Positions 37,101 to 46,824 of a stretch of 64,000 nt of DNA are shown one piece after another (position 1 is the stretch's first letter; each line of letters starts with the position of its first letter). The notes beneath the pieces are model-generated. The model saw only the letters and a program-made list of their open reading frames with translations. It was not told the origin of the DNA and made no database searches. Position numbers and translations under genes: made by a program. Origin of the DNA: Methyloceanibacter superfactus (GTDB lineage: Bacteria; Pseudomonadota; Alphaproteobacteria; Rhizobiales; Methyloligellaceae); assembly GCF_001723305.1 (NCBI RefSeq), contig NZ_LPWF01000004.1, forward strand, positions 62,001 to 126,000, in the 5' to 3' direction.

Positions 37101-39381
37101 CCGGCCCGAGACGACGTTGCGTGTGCCGGTGAAGCTCGCGGGGCTCGCGGGCGAACAGGCCCGCATCGTGGTGTCGGCCGTCGATGTCGGTATTCTCAAT
37201 CTCACCGGCTACGAACCGCCGGCGCCGGACGACTATTATCTCGGCCAGCGCAAGCTCTCCGCCGAGGTGCGCGATCTTTACGGTCAACTGATCGACGGCA
37301 TGCAAGGCACGCGCGGCCAGATCCGCACCGGCGGCGATGGCGGTGCGGGCGTGCTGCAAGGCAGCCCGCCGACCCAGCCGCCGCTGGCGCTCTATTCCGG
37401 CATCGTCACTGTGGGCGCCGACGGCACCGCCGAGGTGGAGTTCGCCATTCCCGCCTTCACCGGGACGGTGCGGGTCATGGCCGTCGCCTGGAGCAAGGAC
37501 AAGGTCGGTCACGGCTCCGCCGACGTCGTGGTGCGCGATCCGGTCGTGGTCACCGCCACGCTGCCACGCTTCCTGTTGACCGGAGATCGATCCACGCTTC
37601 GCTTGGACCTCGACAATGTCGAGGGCGCCACGGGCGCGTACCAGATCGCGATCTCGACGGGCGGACCGCTCAGCGTCGAAGAAGCGGACCGGTCGATCAC
37701 CCTCGACGCCAAGAAGCGCGGCGCGGTGACCTTCCCCATCTCCGCGCTCGGCGTCGGCGAGGGCAGCGTGGAGGTCGCGGTTACCGGACCGGAGGATTTC
37801 TCGGTCTCCCGCACCTACGCGTTGAACGTCGATCCGGCGACGCAGATCTTGGCGCGGCGCACGGTGACGCCGCTCGAACCGGGCAAGAGCATCACGCTGA
37901 CCAACGACGTGTTCGCCGGGCTCGTGCCGGGCACGGGCAGCATCGCGCTGTCGGTCACGCCGTCCGCCGCGCTCGACGTGGCGAGCCTGCTCGCCGCGCT
38001 CGACCGCTATCCACTCGGCTGCACCGAGCAGGTCATCAGCCGCGCGCTACCGTTGCTCTATGTCAACGAGATGGCGCTCGACGCCAAGCTCGCCGTCGAT
38101 ACCAATGTCGATGAGCGCATCACCAAAGCGATCGAGATCGTGCTGGCTCGCCAAGGCTATGAAGGCGCGTTCGGCCTATGGTCGCCGGGCGGCGAGGACC
38201 CGTGGCTCGATAGCTACGTGACCGACTTCCTCACGCGGCCCCGCGCTCGCGGGTTCGCAGTGCCCGACGACCGCTTCAAGCTCGCGCTCAACCGCTTGCG
38301 CAACTATGTGAGCACCGCGCCGGACGTCTCGACCGACGGCGGGCTGGCGCTATCCTATGCGCTTTACGTGCTCGCCCGGAACAGCATGACGCCGGTCGGC
38401 GACCTCCGCTATATCGCCGATGTCAAACTGTCCGCGCTTGGCACGCCGACCGCCCAGGCCGAGATCGGCGCGGCGCTCGCCATGCTCGGCGACAAGGTTC
38501 GGGCCGAGACGGCGTTCCGCGCCGCCGCCAGCGCGCTCCCCGACGACACCGACCCGCTGGTCGGCCGCGTCGATTTCGGCTCGCGCTTGCGCGACGCGGC
38601 GGCGGTCGTGACACTCGCTGCCGAAGGCGGCGCGCCGAAGGTGCTGCTGACCCACGCGACCACGCAGATCGGCAAGGCGCGCGATCACGTCACCTATACC
38701 TCGACGCAAGAGGACGCATGGCTGGTGCTCGCCGCGCGCGCGCTTGGCACGCAGGGCGTCAAGCTCACCGTCGAGGATGGTGGGTCCGAAGGCGGTCAAG
38801 ACGGGCCGCTCTATCGCACCTTGAGCGAGGAGGACATCGGCATCAATCCGCTGACGGTGACCAATGCCGGCGATACCCAACTCGATGCGGTGATCTCGGT
38901 GAGCGGCGCCCCGACCACGCCGGAGCCCGCCGCCGAGCACGGCTTCAAGCTCGAGCGCAGCTATCATACGCTCGATGGCGAAGAGATCGATATCGCCACG
39001 GTGAAACAGAATGAGCGCATCGTGGTGCTGCTCACCGTCACCGAGCCGCAGCCGCAATTCGCCAGAGTGGCGCTCACCGACTACGTGCCGGCGGGCTTCG
39101 AGATCGACAATCCGCGGCTCGTCTCGTCGGCCGACACTGGCGGCCTCGATTGGATCAGCCATGCGGCGGACCCGGTGCATACGGCATTCCGCGATAACCG
39201 CTTCGTGGCGGCATTTGAGCGGCGAGCCGACAGCAAGCCGCTCTACACCGTGGCCTATGTGGTGCGCGCGGTGTCGCCCGGCAGCTATGTGCTGCCGCAA
39301 GCCGTCGTTGAGGACATGTATCGGCCCGACCGTTTCGGCCGCACCGACACGGGCAGCGTGAAGGTGACCCCGCCCAAATGA
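34162..39381 (+). CDS. Bacterial alpha-2-macroglobulin with intact thioester motif
   Basis: Large exported protease-trap protein of 1739 residues (usual for the YfhM group). TTGGAGGACATAA precedes the start. A signal peptide ends at about residue 23 (HASA); there is no lipobox, so the protein appears soluble in the periplasm and not lipid-anchored as in E. coli. Successive macroglobulin domains fill about residues 130-1150, and the thioester motif CTEQ (C1287) is intact, so covalent capture of proteases is possible. The C-terminal part is the alpha-alpha toroid and receptor-like domain. The next gene, penicillin-binding protein 1C, overlaps by four bases, the known A2M-PbpC pairing that links protease defence to murein repair. 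Confidence 0.95.
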   Translation: MVAWFRAGLAAALLCFVSAHASAADKTFQDDALADAAITLEDNLKNESGTVELPVAKLKEQAAVQLRRLDLESAAFTYGQIVAVSPDDSLAWRRLADLWLAIPPDENDDGSLRYENARTAAYIAYQRATTPQSEAAALTTLATAYGKTGDWRPALNALHLALRLEANSGRQATYDQLREKYGFRVSNFSVDSDAASPRACFQFTEPLLKRADFSPFVSVVGDDKPALSAEDQQLCVEGLKHGETYAVTLRQGLPSAVDESLLKDAEFTIYVRDRAPSVRLAGKAMVLPNTGQQGIPLVSVNTDAVKVTIYRIGDRSLIDNVLGYDFERNLYQYSLNDIADEKGQEVWSGELKVEKELNAEITTAFPISEAVPEMAPGVYLLAAQPAGVPGDDYGERTTQWFIVSDYGLTAYSGTDGIHAFVNSLASTAPLAGVELRLIARNNEVLATETTNANGRVTFAPGLARGEGGLAPALLIASGTGGDYAFLNLKQSGFDLTDRGVAGREPPKGLDAFVFTERGVYRTGETVHVTTLLRNGEGVAVDGVNLTLVMERPDGIEYRRTVVPDEGIGGRALNVPLIASAPTGTWRVQVYSDPKQSAIGTTSFLVEDYVPERLAFDLSTEAKTLSPSAPAEISLDGRFLYGAPASGLAIDGEVNIIKAAERPGFKGYVFGLNDTDSQDQFSVESLPLADLPDTDEDGQATFQVALDKVPASTKPLEATVVVRLAEPGGRAVEHTLSLPIVPTGPMIGVKPLFTGSALGDQDIAKFDVVMAAPDGAALAAKGLKWQLLRIESKYQWYRQYGQWQYEPIKITRRVADGTIDVAAGQPGHIEVPVTWGRYRLEVESPEAQGPLTTYGFDSGWYADASADTPDFLEIALDKPGYVAGDTMTVAVTARSAGKVTLSVIGDRLLSTTTTDVEAGLNKLPITVGDDWGTGAYVLATLRRPLDIAEKRVPGRAIGVQWFSVDKAEHTIGVGLDLPDLIRPETTLRVPVKLAGLAGEQARIVVSAVDVGILNLTGYEPPAPDDYYLGQRKLSAEVRDLYGQLIDGMQGTRGQIRTGGDGGAGVLQGSPPTQPPLALYSGIVTVGADGTAEVEFAIPAFTGTVRVMAVAWSKDKVGHGSADVVVRDPVVVTATLPRFLLTGDRSTLRLDLDNVEGATGAYQIAISTGGPLSVEEADRSITLDAKKRGAVTFPISALGVGEGSVEVAVTGPEDFSVSRTYALNVDPATQILARRTVTPLEPGKSITLTNDVFAGLVPGTGSIALSVTPSAALDVASLLAALDRYPLGCTEQVISRALPLLYVNEMALDAKLAVDTNVDERITKAIEIVLARQGYEGAFGLWSPGGEDPWLDSYVTDFLTRPRARGFAVPDDRFKLALNRLRNYVSTAPDVSTDGGLALSYALYVLARNSMTPVGDLRYIADVKLSALGTPTAQAEIGAALAMLGDKVRAETAFRAAASALPDDTDPLVGRVDFGSRLRDAAAVVTLAAEGGAPKVLLTHATTQIGKARDHVTYTSTQEDAWLVLAARALGTQGVKLTVEDGGSEGGQDGPLYRTLSEEDIGINPLTVTNAGDTQLDAVISVSGAPTTPEPAAEHGFKLERSYHTLDGEEIDIATVKQNERIVVLLTVTEPQPQFARVALTDYVPAGFEIDNPRLVSSADTGGLDWISHAADPVHTAFRDNRFVAAFERRADSKPLYTVAYVVRAVSPGSYVLPQAVVEDMYRPDRFGRTDTGSVKVTPPK

Positions 39382-41447
39382 GCATGCTGGGACGCCGAAC
39401 CGCTTACGCCGCCATCGGCGCGGCGTGGATCGCCGCGGCAGCCGCCGGGGCCACCATGGGCCTCATCGACTCCTACGGACCGGCGCCGCTGGGGGAGGAT
39501 CTCGAAATTTCCCGAACGGTGCTCGACCGCGACGGCAGACTGCTGCGCGCTTATCTCACCGAGGAGGGCCGCTGGCGGCTCCCCGCCACGCGCGACGACG
39601 TGGACCCGCGCTTCCTCGAGGCGCTGCTCGCCTACGAGGACAAACGCTTCTTCGACCATCACGGCGTCGATCCCCTGGCTATGACGCGGGCGGCCTACCA
39701 GCTGGCGAGCCAAGGCCATATCGTCTCCGGCGGCTCGACGATTACGATGCAGGTCGCACGATTGCTCGAGCCGCGGCGGGAGCGGTCGGTCTCCGCCAAG
39801 CTGCGGCAGTCGATCCGCGCGCTGCAGCTCGAATGGGCGCTGAGCAAGGACGAGATCCTAGGCCTCTACCTGACACTCGCGCCGTACGGCGGCAATCTCG
39901 AGGGCATCCGCGCCGCCTCGCTCGCCTATTTCGGCAAGGAGCCGCGCCGGCTCACCTTGGGCGAAGCCGCCCTCCTTGTGGCGCTGCCCCAATCGCCGGA
40001 ATATCGCCGGCCCGACCGCTACGCGGAAAAGGCACGGGCCGCGCGCGACCGCGTGCTCGACCGTATTGCCGGCAGCGCCCTCGTTCGCGCCGACGAGATC
40101 GCCCGGGCCAAGACCGAACCGGTGCCCGACGCGCGCAAGCCCATGCCCCTCAGCGCACCCCATGCCGCCGACGAAGCGATGACTGCTTCGCAAGAGAACG
40201 CCATACGCCTCACTATCGACGGCCGTTTGCAGCGTCGCTTAGAGCGGCTAGCGCGCGAACGGTCAGCGGCGTTGGGTGACGCCATGTCGGCGGCGATCGT
40301 GGTGGTCGACAACGAGAGCGGCGAGATCCTGGCGCGGGTTGCCTCCCCCAATTATTTCGATGCTGGCCGCGCGGGGCAGGTGGATCTCACGCGCGCGGTG
40401 CGCTCGCCGGGATCGGCCCTGAAACCCTTCATCTACGGGCTCGGCTTCGAGGACGGGCTAGTGCATCCCGAGACGCTGATCGAGGACCGGCCGATCCGCT
40501 ACGGCGACTATGCGCCGGAGAATTTCGACCTGACCTTCCAGGGCACGGTGACTGTGCGCCGCGCGCTGCAACAGTCCCTTAACGTGCCGGCCGTCGCCGT
40601 GCTCGATGCGGTGGGGCCGAGCCGGCTGCTGGCGCGGCTCGGCGAAGCGGGTGCATCCTTGGTCTTGCCGAAGCACGAGACCGCGGGGCTGGCGCTCGGC
40701 CTGGGCGGCATCGGCGTGCGACTCATCGACCTCACGGCGCTTTACTCGGGGCTTGCACGGCAAGGCAGCGTGGCGCCGCTCTTCGAGCGCCTCGGTGCCA
40801 CGCCAAAGCCCGCCAAACGTCTCATAGAGCCGGTGGCCGCGTGGTATGTGGGCGACGTGCTGCGTGGCGCGCCGCCGCCGGTCAACGCGCTCGGCGGGCG
40901 CATCGCCTTCAAGACCGGGACGAGCTACGGCTACCGCGACGCGTGGGCCTTGGGCTTCGACGGTCAGTATACGATCGGCGTTTGGGTCGGGCGGCCGGAC
41001 GGCGCGCCGGTCAGCGGTCTCGTCGGACGCAGCGCCGCGGCGCCAATCCTGTTCGATGCTTTTGCCCGTTTGGGGCGCGATCTCAAGTCGCTGCCGCCGG
41101 CGCCGAAAGGCGTTATCTTCGCCAGCACGTCCAAGTTACCGCCGCCGCTGAAGCGGTTTGCCGGGCGCGGCAATGCCGGGGCCGAAACGGCATCGAAGGT
41201 GCACATCGTGTTTCCGCCGCATGGGGCGAGCCTGGCGCTCGCCTCGGACGGGACCGTGCTCGATCCGATCGCCATCAAGATCGCCGGCGGCAAGCCGCCT
41301 CTCAACCTGCTCATCAACGGCCTGCCGTTCGAGACCGCCAATGCGCCGCGCACATTATTCTTCGACCCGGACGGACCGGGCTTCGTGCGACTCACGATCA
41401 TGGACGCGGCCGGCACGGTCGACAGCGTCGTGGTCCGGCTCCAGTAG
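39378..41447 (+). CDS. pbpC: Penicillin-binding protein 1C
   Basis: Inner-membrane bifunctional murein synthase, 689 residues. One N-terminal transmembrane helix (about 9-28). The GT51 glycosyltransferase domain shows EDKRFFDHHGVD, GGSTITMQVARLL and LYLTLAPYGGN. The transpeptidase domain has the SxxK motif SALK (Ser346, in SPGSALKPFIYG), SLN (QQSLNVPAV) and KTGTSYGYRDAW. The C-terminal approx. 85 residues form the BiPBP_C domain (VHIVFPPHGASLAL). Coupled to the alpha-2-macroglobulin gene by an ATGA overlap. E. coli PbpC has little transpeptidase activity; here all catalytic motifs are present. Confidence 0.95.
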   Translation: MSMLGRRTAYAAIGAAWIAAAAAGATMGLIDSYGPAPLGEDLEISRTVLDRDGRLLRAYLTEEGRWRLPATRDDVDPRFLEALLAYEDKRFFDHHGVDPLAMTRAAYQLASQGHIVSGGSTITMQVARLLEPRRERSVSAKLRQSIRALQLEWALSKDEILGLYLTLAPYGGNLEGIRAASLAYFGKEPRRLTLGEAALLVALPQSPEYRRPDRYAEKARAARDRVLDRIAGSALVRADEIARAKTEPVPDARKPMPLSAPHAADEAMTASQENAIRLTIDGRLQRRLERLARERSAALGDAMSAAIVVVDNESGEILARVASPNYFDAGRAGQVDLTRAVRSPGSALKPFIYGLGFEDGLVHPETLIEDRPIRYGDYAPENFDLTFQGTVTVRRALQQSLNVPAVAVLDAVGPSRLLARLGEAGASLVLPKHETAGLALGLGGIGVRLIDLTALYSGLARQGSVAPLFERLGATPKPAKRLIEPVAAWYVGDVLRGAPPPVNALGGRIAFKTGTSYGYRDAWALGFDGQYTIGVWVGRPDGAPVSGLVGRSAAAPILFDAFARLGRDLKSLPPAPKGVIFASTSKLPPPLKRFAGRGNAGAETASKVHIVFPPHGASLALASDGTVLDPIAIKIAGGKPPLNLLINGLPFETANAPRTLFFDPDGPGFVRLTIMDAAGTVDSVVVRLQ

Positions 41448-41645
41448 CTATGACTTCTTCGACTTCGAGACGTGCTCCGGCTTCCCTTTGCGCTTGGTGG
41501 AAGCCATGTCGTCGAGCTCTTTCTCGCTCATGGATTTATACATGGACTTGGACGCGCCCTTGAGCTCGCTCACTGGCGTGTCTCCCCGCTTGGCGGACAG
41601 GGCCGCGCCGGCGGCTTTCTGTTGGGCTCCTGACTTGGCTGGCAT
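41448..41645 (-). CDS. Small DUF3008-like lysine/serine-rich protein
   Basis: Basic, hydrophilic protein of 65 residues starting MPAKSGAQQKAAGAAL, with SKSMYKSMSEKELDDMAST and a Lys/Ser-rich tail. This matches my memory of the DUF3008 family, small proteins of unknown function frequent in proteobacteria, sometimes stress-linked. An upstream frame extension of 39 residues has no likeness and is dropped. It is convergent with pbpC, the two stop codons lying back to back, and divergent from the DNA ligase gene 98 bases away. Confidence 0.75.
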   Translation of the reverse strand: MPAKSGAQQKAAGAALSAKRGDTPVSELKGASKSMYKSMSEKELDDMASTKRKGKPEHVSKSKKS

Positions 41646-41743
41646 GGTCAATCTCCGTGTTTCACAACCAGACGTAAGAAACGCTTCCCCCGCAGAGGCG
41701 TTCCCGCTTGGCCGCAGGCCGCTTCCCCTGTAAGCACCACCCC

Positions 41744-42802
41744 ATGGTGGCACCCACCTCACTTGCAGACTTGGCCGTGCCCTTGGACCTCGAACCCATG
41801 GAGGCCAAGCTCGTCACGGACCTGCCCGAAGAGCCCGGCTGGCAATTCGAGCCCAAATGGGACGGCTTCCGCTGCTTGGCGTTCCGCGCCGGCGACGAGA
41901 TCGATCTCAGAGCGAAGTCCGGCAAGCCGCTCACACGCTATTTCCCCGAAGTGGTCGCCTTCCTGAAGACGTTGAAGCCGAAATGCTTCGTGCTTGACGG
42001 AGAGTTGGCGATTCCGGGCGGCGACACGCTGTCCTTCGACGATTTACAGCAGCGCATCCATCCCGCCGAAAGCCGCGTCAAGACGCTGGCAGCCGAGATG
42101 CCCGCCCTCTTCATCCTGTTCGACATGTTGGTCGACCCGAAGAACAAGAGCCTGATCGAGATGCCGCTGACCAAGCGGCGTGCGGCGCTTGAGGCCTTCT
42201 ACAAATCGGTGAGCGATCATCGGAATCTAAAGCTGTCGCCCTACACGGTCGATCGTGGCGAGGCAGAGCGTTGGCTCGCCACGGCAAGCGGCGCACTGGA
42301 CGGCGTCGTCGCCAAAGAACTCGACGGGCCCTATTTGCCGGGCGAGCGGGCCATGCTGAAGGTGAAGCATCTTCGCACCGCCGATTGCGTCGTCGGCGGC
42401 TTCCGCTACGCCGCCAAGAGCGACGAGGTTGGCTCCCTGCTGCTCGGCCTCTACAACGAGGACGGCAAGCTCGACCATGTGGGCTTTACCTCGAGCATCA
42501 CCGACAAGGAGCGGCCGGCGCTGACCAAGCTCTTGAAGACCATGATCGCGCCGCCCGGCTTCAGCGGCAAAGCACCGGGCGGGCCGAGCCGCTGGTCGAC
42601 GGAGCGCTCGAGCGAATGGGAGCCGCTCGAGCCGAAGATGGTGGTGGAGGTGCGCTACGATCAGGTGACCGGCGGGCGCTTCCGGCACGGGACCAAGATG
42701 ATCCGCTTCCGGCCGGACAAGGCGCCCGAGCAATGCACCTTCGAGCAGATCGCCCCGCCCGGGAAGCCGCCAAAGCTGGTGGCCGCCATGCTTGCGGAAT
42801 GA
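41744..42802 (+). CDS. ligC: ATP-dependent DNA ligase, LigC type
   Basis: Stand-alone ATP-dependent DNA ligase, 352 residues, in addition to the NAD-dependent replicative ligase expected elsewhere. Adenylation motif I is EPKWDGFR with the nucleotide-accepting lysine (K about 38). Later motifs: FVLDGELAI (III), FDMLV (IIIa), [10 protein letters not shown] (IV) and MLKVKH (V). The OB-fold follows, ending near residue 345. There is no polymerase or 3'-phosphoesterase domain, so this is LigC and not LigD, probably used in base-excision or other repair. No Ku gene is in the window. Start at the ATG of [10 protein letters not shown]; an earlier TTG/GTG frame is unlikely. It abuts miaB. Confidence 0.88.
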   Translation: MVAPTSLADLAVPLDLEPMEAKLVTDLPEEPGWQFEPKWDGFRCLAFRAGDEIDLRAKSGKPLTRYFPEVVAFLKTLKPKCFVLDGELAIPGGDTLSFDDLQQRIHPAESRVKTLAAEMPALFILFDMLVDPKNKSLIEMPLTKRRAALEAFYKSVSDHRNLKLSPYTVDRGEAERWLATASGALDGVVAKELDGPYLPGERAMLKVKHLRTADCVVGGFRYAAKSDEVGSLLLGLYNEDGKLDHVGFTSSITDKERPALTKLLKTMIAPPGFSGKAPGGPSRWSTERSSEWEPLEPKMVVEVRYDQVTGGRFRHGTKMIRFRPDKAPEQCTFEQIAPPGKPPKLVAAMLAE

Positions 42803-42846
42803 CGCAAGCTCTTGACGCGGGCGGCCGTCGTGCCCAACAACGGAGC

Positions 42847-44244
42847 ATGGCGCAGAGCCCCGACAAGCCTTCTGCGAAGAAGCTGCATATCAAGACCTTC
42901 GGCTGCCAAATGAATGCGTATGATTCCGAGCGCATGGCCGAAGCGCTTCAGCCTGCCGGGTTCCAGCTCACCGCACAGATGGCCGAGGCCGATCTGGTCA
43001 TTCTCAATACCTGCCATATCCGGGAGAAGGCGGCCGAAAAGGTCTATTCGGAGCTTGGCCGGGTGCGGCTTGCCAAGGAAGCGCGCAAGGCCCAGGGCCG
43101 GGATACGATGATCGCCGTGGCCGGCTGCGTCGCCCAAGCCGAGGGCCGGGAGATCATCGCCCGCGCACCCGTGGTGGACATCGTCGTCGGCCCGCAGAGC
43201 TATCACCGATTGGGCCAGCTCGTCGCCGAGGCCGCCTCGACCGGCAAGCGCTCGGTCGAAACGGAGTTTCCGGCGGAAGACAAGTTCGCTGAGCTGCCGG
43301 CGCGACCTGCGGGCAAGCGGCAAGTGTCCGCTTTTGTCACCGTGCAGGAAGGCTGCGACAAATTCTGCAGCTTCTGCGTGGTGCCCTATACGCGCGGGGC
43401 GGAATATTCACGCACGCCGGGCGAGATCGTCGCCGAGGTGGAGCGGCTCGCCGCGCGCGGAGTCCGCGAGGTCACCCTGCTTGGGCAGAACGTCAACGCC
43501 TATCATGGCGACGGCCCGGACGGCGCCGCGTGGTCGCTGGCGAGCCTGTTGCGGCGGCTGGCGGGAATTCCGTCCATCGAGCGCTTGCGCTTCACCACGA
43601 GCCATCCGCACGACATGGACGATGGACTGATCGATCTGTTCGGCGAAGAGCCGAAGCTGATGCCCTATCTGCATCTGCCCTTTCAAGCCGGCTCAGACCG
43701 CATCCTGGCGGCCATGAACCGCAAGCACACCGCAGACGACTACGAGACGCTGGTCGCCAAGATTCGGCAGGCCCGTCCCGACATTGCCCTCTCCACCGAC
43801 ATTATCGTCGGCTTTCCCGGCGAAACGGAGCGCGACTTCGAGGAGACCTTAGCCTTGGCGGGCCGCGTTCGCTTCGCCCAAGCCTACTCCTTCAAATATA
43901 GCGCGCGGCCCGGCACGCCGGCGGCCAAGCTTGAGGATCAAGTGCCAGAGCCGGCAAAGAAAGAGCGTTTGGCCTCCTTGCAGGCCCTGCTCGAGGAGAG
44001 CCGCCGCAGCTTCGACCGGCAGACGGTGGGCCGCAGGCTCCCAGTACTATTCGAGGGCAAAGGACGGAAACCGGGACAGATCGCCGGGCGTTCACCCTAT
44101 CTCCAGGCGGTCTACGTGGATGCGCCTGAGGGGCTGATCGGAAACATCGCCGAGGTTGACATCTCGGCCGCCGGGCCGAACAGTCTTACCGGTGTCATAG
44201 ACTCGGGATTTGAATGGCGCGAGCCAGTTCAGGCGGCCCTGTGA
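42847..44244 (+). CDS. miaB: tRNA-2-methylthio-N6-dimethylallyladenosine synthase MiaB
   Basis: Radical-SAM methylthiotransferase that modifies A37 of tRNAs reading UNN codons; 465 residues from [11 protein letters not shown]0004 domain with [26 protein letters not shown] and AGCVAQAEG (three cluster cysteines). Radical-SAM motif [17 protein letters not shown], then a C-terminal TRAM domain. An alternative ATG at 42799 overlaps the ligase stop (ATGA) and would add 16 residues; neither start has a strong ribosome binding site. It leads the miaB-phoH-ybeY-corC-lnt operon. Confidence 0.95.
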   Translation: MAQSPDKPSAKKLHIKTFGCQMNAYDSERMAEALQPAGFQLTAQMAEADLVILNTCHIREKAAEKVYSELGRVRLAKEARKAQGRDTMIAVAGCVAQAEGREIIARAPVVDIVVGPQSYHRLGQLVAEAASTGKRSVETEFPAEDKFAELPARPAGKRQVSAFVTVQEGCDKFCSFCVVPYTRGAEYSRTPGEIVAEVERLAARGVREVTLLGQNVNAYHGDGPDGAAWSLASLLRRLAGIPSIERLRFTTSHPHDMDDGLIDLFGEEPKLMPYLHLPFQAGSDRILAAMNRKHTADDYETLVAKIRQARPDIALSTDIIVGFPGETERDFEETLALAGRVRFAQAYSFKYSARPGTPAAKLEDQVPEPAKKERLASLQALLEESRRSFDRQTVGRRLPVLFEGKGRKPGQIAGRSPYLQAVYVDAPEGLIGNIAEVDISAAGPNSLTGVIDSGFEWREPVQAAL

Positions 44245-45308
44245 CGAGCAAGGCCAGCGTGCGGAAAACATCCTTGGCCCGCGGGCGTGGATCAGCGGCG
44301 AAGCGCCCCGAAATGGCGCCAGGCGAGGCGGGTGGAGAGCCCATCGTCGTCTATTTCGACGACGTGCGGCTCGTGCGCGACCTACTCGGCGACTATGACG
44401 CAAACCTTGCCGTGCTTGAGGATCGTCTCGGCGTCGAGGCCGTGGTCAATGGCAACGCCGTGGCCTTGCGCGGTCCTGAAGACGCCTGCGCGGTGGCGCA
44501 ATCGGTTCTCGAGCAGCTTTATGGCCGACTGGCACAAGGCGAGACGATCGGCGTGGGCGATGTGGCCGGCGCCATCCGCCATGCCCGCGCGGCCACGCCG
44601 AAAGAGGGCGCCGAACCCGGTGCGGCCGGCCCCACGGCGCAGCAGATTCGCACGCGCAAGCGCCTCATCACCGCCCGCACCCCGACGCAGAGCGACTATC
44701 TGGCTTCGCTCGATCAAAACGATCTGGTCTTCGCCACCGGACCGGCCGGCACCGGCAAGACCTACCTCGCGGTCGCCTTCGCCGCCGCCTGCCTCGAGGC
44801 CGGACGTTGCGACCGCATCATCCTCTCGCGGCCCGCGGTCGAAGCGGGAGAGCGTCTCGGCTTCCTGCCCGGCGACATGCGCGAGAAGGTCGATCCCTAT
44901 CTACGCCCGCTTTACGACGCGCTCTATGACGTGCTCGCGCCGGAGCGTGTCGAGCGCGAGCTTGCCGCGGGCGTCATCGAGATCGCGCCGCTGGCCTTCA
45001 TGCGCGGCCGCACTTTGTCTCATGCCTGTGTCATTCTCGACGAAGCGCAAAACTGCACGGCGGTTCAGTTGAAGATGTTCCTGACGCGCCTCGGCGAGAA
45101 CAGCAAAATGATCGTGACCGGCGACCCGACGCAAGTCGACCTGCCGCCGGGCAAGGATTCCGGACTGAACGAGGCGATTGAAATCCTGCGCGGCATCGAC
45201 GAGATCGGCCATATCGCCTTCACCAAGGCCGACGTGGTACGCCGCGAGCTCGTCGGTCGGATCGTCGAGGCCTACGAGTCCGCGCCTCAGAACGGCGGCC
45301 GCTCATGA
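44241..45308 (+). CDS. ybeZ: PhoH-like P-loop NTPase
   Basis: Cytoplasmic PhoH/YbeZ ATPase, 355 residues from a GTG that overlaps the miaB stop (GTGA). An N-terminal KH-like extension (about residues 25-115) precedes the ATPase core: Walker [12 protein letters not shown] (about residues 173-183), Walker [10 protein letters not shown], then [14 protein letters not shown]. It partners YbeY in rRNA maturation and RNA quality control, and the two genes overlap by four bases here. A later ATG (MAPGEAGG, 44313) is possible, so the first 24 residues are uncertain. Confidence 0.92.
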   Translation: MTSKASVRKTSLARGRGSAAKRPEMAPGEAGGEPIVVYFDDVRLVRDLLGDYDANLAVLEDRLGVEAVVNGNAVALRGPEDACAVAQSVLEQLYGRLAQGETIGVGDVAGAIRHARAATPKEGAEPGAAGPTAQQIRTRKRLITARTPTQSDYLASLDQNDLVFATGPAGTGKTYLAVAFAAACLEAGRCDRIILSRPAVEAGERLGFLPGDMREKVDPYLRPLYDALYDVLAPERVERELAAGVIEIAPLAFMRGRTLSHACVILDEAQNCTAVQLKMFLTRLGENSKMIVTGDPTQVDLPPGKDSGLNEAIEILRGIDEIGHIAFTKADVVRRELVGRIVEAYESAPQNGGRS

Positions 45309-45853
45309 CCGCGGACGGTCCTAGTCGCAACATCGCCGCGCCTGCCCAACCGTTGGCGCTCACGGTCGAAGTGGTCCGCCATGGCAGTGCCTGGGCCCAC
45401 GCCGGGATCAGCGACGCGACGGTGGAGCTCGCCGCCCACGCGGCCTTCACCGAGGCTCGGCCCTCGCGGCCGGCCTCCTACGAGATTACCATCGTGCTGA
45501 CGGACGATGCGGAGATGCGGACGCTCAATCGCGACTGGCGCGGCAAGGATGCGCCGACCAACGTGCTGTCCTTTCCGGCGGGCGACGCGCCCGGGGAGCC
45601 GGGCCCGCTCGGCGACGTCGTGATTGCCTATGAGACCGCCGCGAAAGAAGCGGCCGACGACAAGCTGACACTCGCCGATCATATCTCTCATCTCGTGGTT
45701 CACGGTGTGCTTCACTTGCTTGGCTTCGATCACATGCAGGACGACGAGGCGGAGCGCATGGAAGCTCTGGAGCGACGCGGCCTCGCCTCCCTGGGGATCG
45801 CCGACCCTTATCGCGACGAAGGAGAGGCCGGCCTAGCGGAGGCAACATCATGA
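45305..45853 (+). CDS. ybeY: Endoribonuclease YbeY (16S rRNA maturation)
   Basis: Zinc-dependent endoribonuclease needed for 16S rRNA 3'-end processing and ribosome quality control; 182 residues. The zinc triad is intact in HGVLHLLGFDH (three histidines, about residues 139-149), with RDWRGKDAPTNVLSFP upstream. Starts by ATGA overlap with phoH and ends by ATGA overlap with the CorC gene, so a four-gene translational cascade is likely. Confidence 0.95.
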   Translation: MTADGPSRNIAAPAQPLALTVEVVRHGSAWAHAGISDATVELAAHAAFTEARPSRPASYEITIVLTDDAEMRTLNRDWRGKDAPTNVLSFPAGDAPGEPGPLGDVVIAYETAAKEAADDKLTLADHISHLVVHGVLHLLGFDHMQDDEAERMEALERRGLASLGIADPYRDEGEAGLAEATS

Positions 45854-46824
45854 GCGACGGCCCGTTAGCCGATCACGAACACGAGGCCGAGCAGGCACGA
45901 CGTGCCGACGAGGATGCATCGTGGTTCGAGCGCTTGCTCCAAAAACTCGGTCTCGGCGAGGAGCCCGACCTCCGCGAGTTGATCGAGGATGCGCTGGCGC
46001 GCAGCAAGAGCGACACGCTCAGCGCACAGGAGCGCAGCATGCTGCTGCGAATCTTGCGCTTCGGCAAGCTCACGGTCGAGGACGTCATGGTGCCGCGCGC
46101 CGACATCGTCGCGGTCGATGAAAGCGTCTCGCTGGAGGAGCTGATGTGGGTGTTTCGCAAGGCGGAGCATTCGCGCCTGCCGGTCTATCGCGAGACGCTC
46201 GACGACCCGCTCGGCATGATTCACATCCGCGATCTCATGTCGTGGATCACCGAGGAAGCGAATGGGGACGACGGGCTCGATCTCGGCAAGGTCAACCTCA
46301 AGCGCAGCGTCGCCTCCATCAACATCATCCGCCAGCTGATCTACGTGCCTGGATCCATGTCGGTTCTCGACCTTCTGCTCAAGATGCAGACCTCTCAGCT
46401 CCATCTTGCGCTCGTGGTCGACGAATATGGCGGGAGTGATGGCCTCGTTTCCATCGAGGATCTGGTCGAGGAGGTCGTCGGCGAAATCGCCGACGAGCAC
46501 GACGTGGAAGATGAGCCGATGATCCGCGTCGATCCGCGACTCGGCCTAATCGCCGATGCCCGTACACCGGTCGAGGATCTCGAGGAGCATCTCGGGGTCG
46601 AGCTGGTCACGGAGGAACAGGATGAGGACATCGACACGATCGGCGGTGTGGTGTTCTCGATCATGGGCCGCATCCCAGCGCGCGGCGAGCTGGTGAAACA
46701 TCCGACGGGAATCGAATTCGAAGTGCTGGACGCCGATCCTCGCCGGATCAAGAAACTTCGCATACACCTCCCGCAACCCTCGGGCACCGCATCCGACCCT
46801 AAGGCAGGGCAGAGCGCGACCTAG
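45850..46824 (+). CDS. CorC/HlyC-family CBS-domain protein
   Basis: Cytosolic protein of 324 residues with a tandem CBS pair (about residues 70-200: VEDVMVPRADIVAV, HSRLPVYRETLDDPLGMIHIRDL, LALVVDEYGGSDGLVSIEDL) and a C-terminal CorC_HlyC domain (about 235-310, VVFSIMGRIPARGELV). No membrane domain is present, so this is the soluble CorC/YbeX form, not the membrane-bound CNNM type. YbeX homologues next to ybeY and lnt affect ribosome metabolism and magnesium handling. Its stop shares one base with the GTG of lnt (TAGTG). Confidence 0.93.
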   Translation: MSDGPLADHEHEAEQARRADEDASWFERLLQKLGLGEEPDLRELIEDALARSKSDTLSAQERSMLLRILRFGKLTVEDVMVPRADIVAVDESVSLEELMWVFRKAEHSRLPVYRETLDDPLGMIHIRDLMSWITEEANGDDGLDLGKVNLKRSVASINIIRQLIYVPGSMSVLDLLLKMQTSQLHLALVVDEYGGSDGLVSIEDLVEEVVGEIADEHDVEDEPMIRVDPRLGLIADARTPVEDLEEHLGVELVTEEQDEDIDTIGGVVFSIMGRIPARGELVKHPTGIEFEVLDADPRRIKKLRIHLPQPSGTASDPKAGQSAT

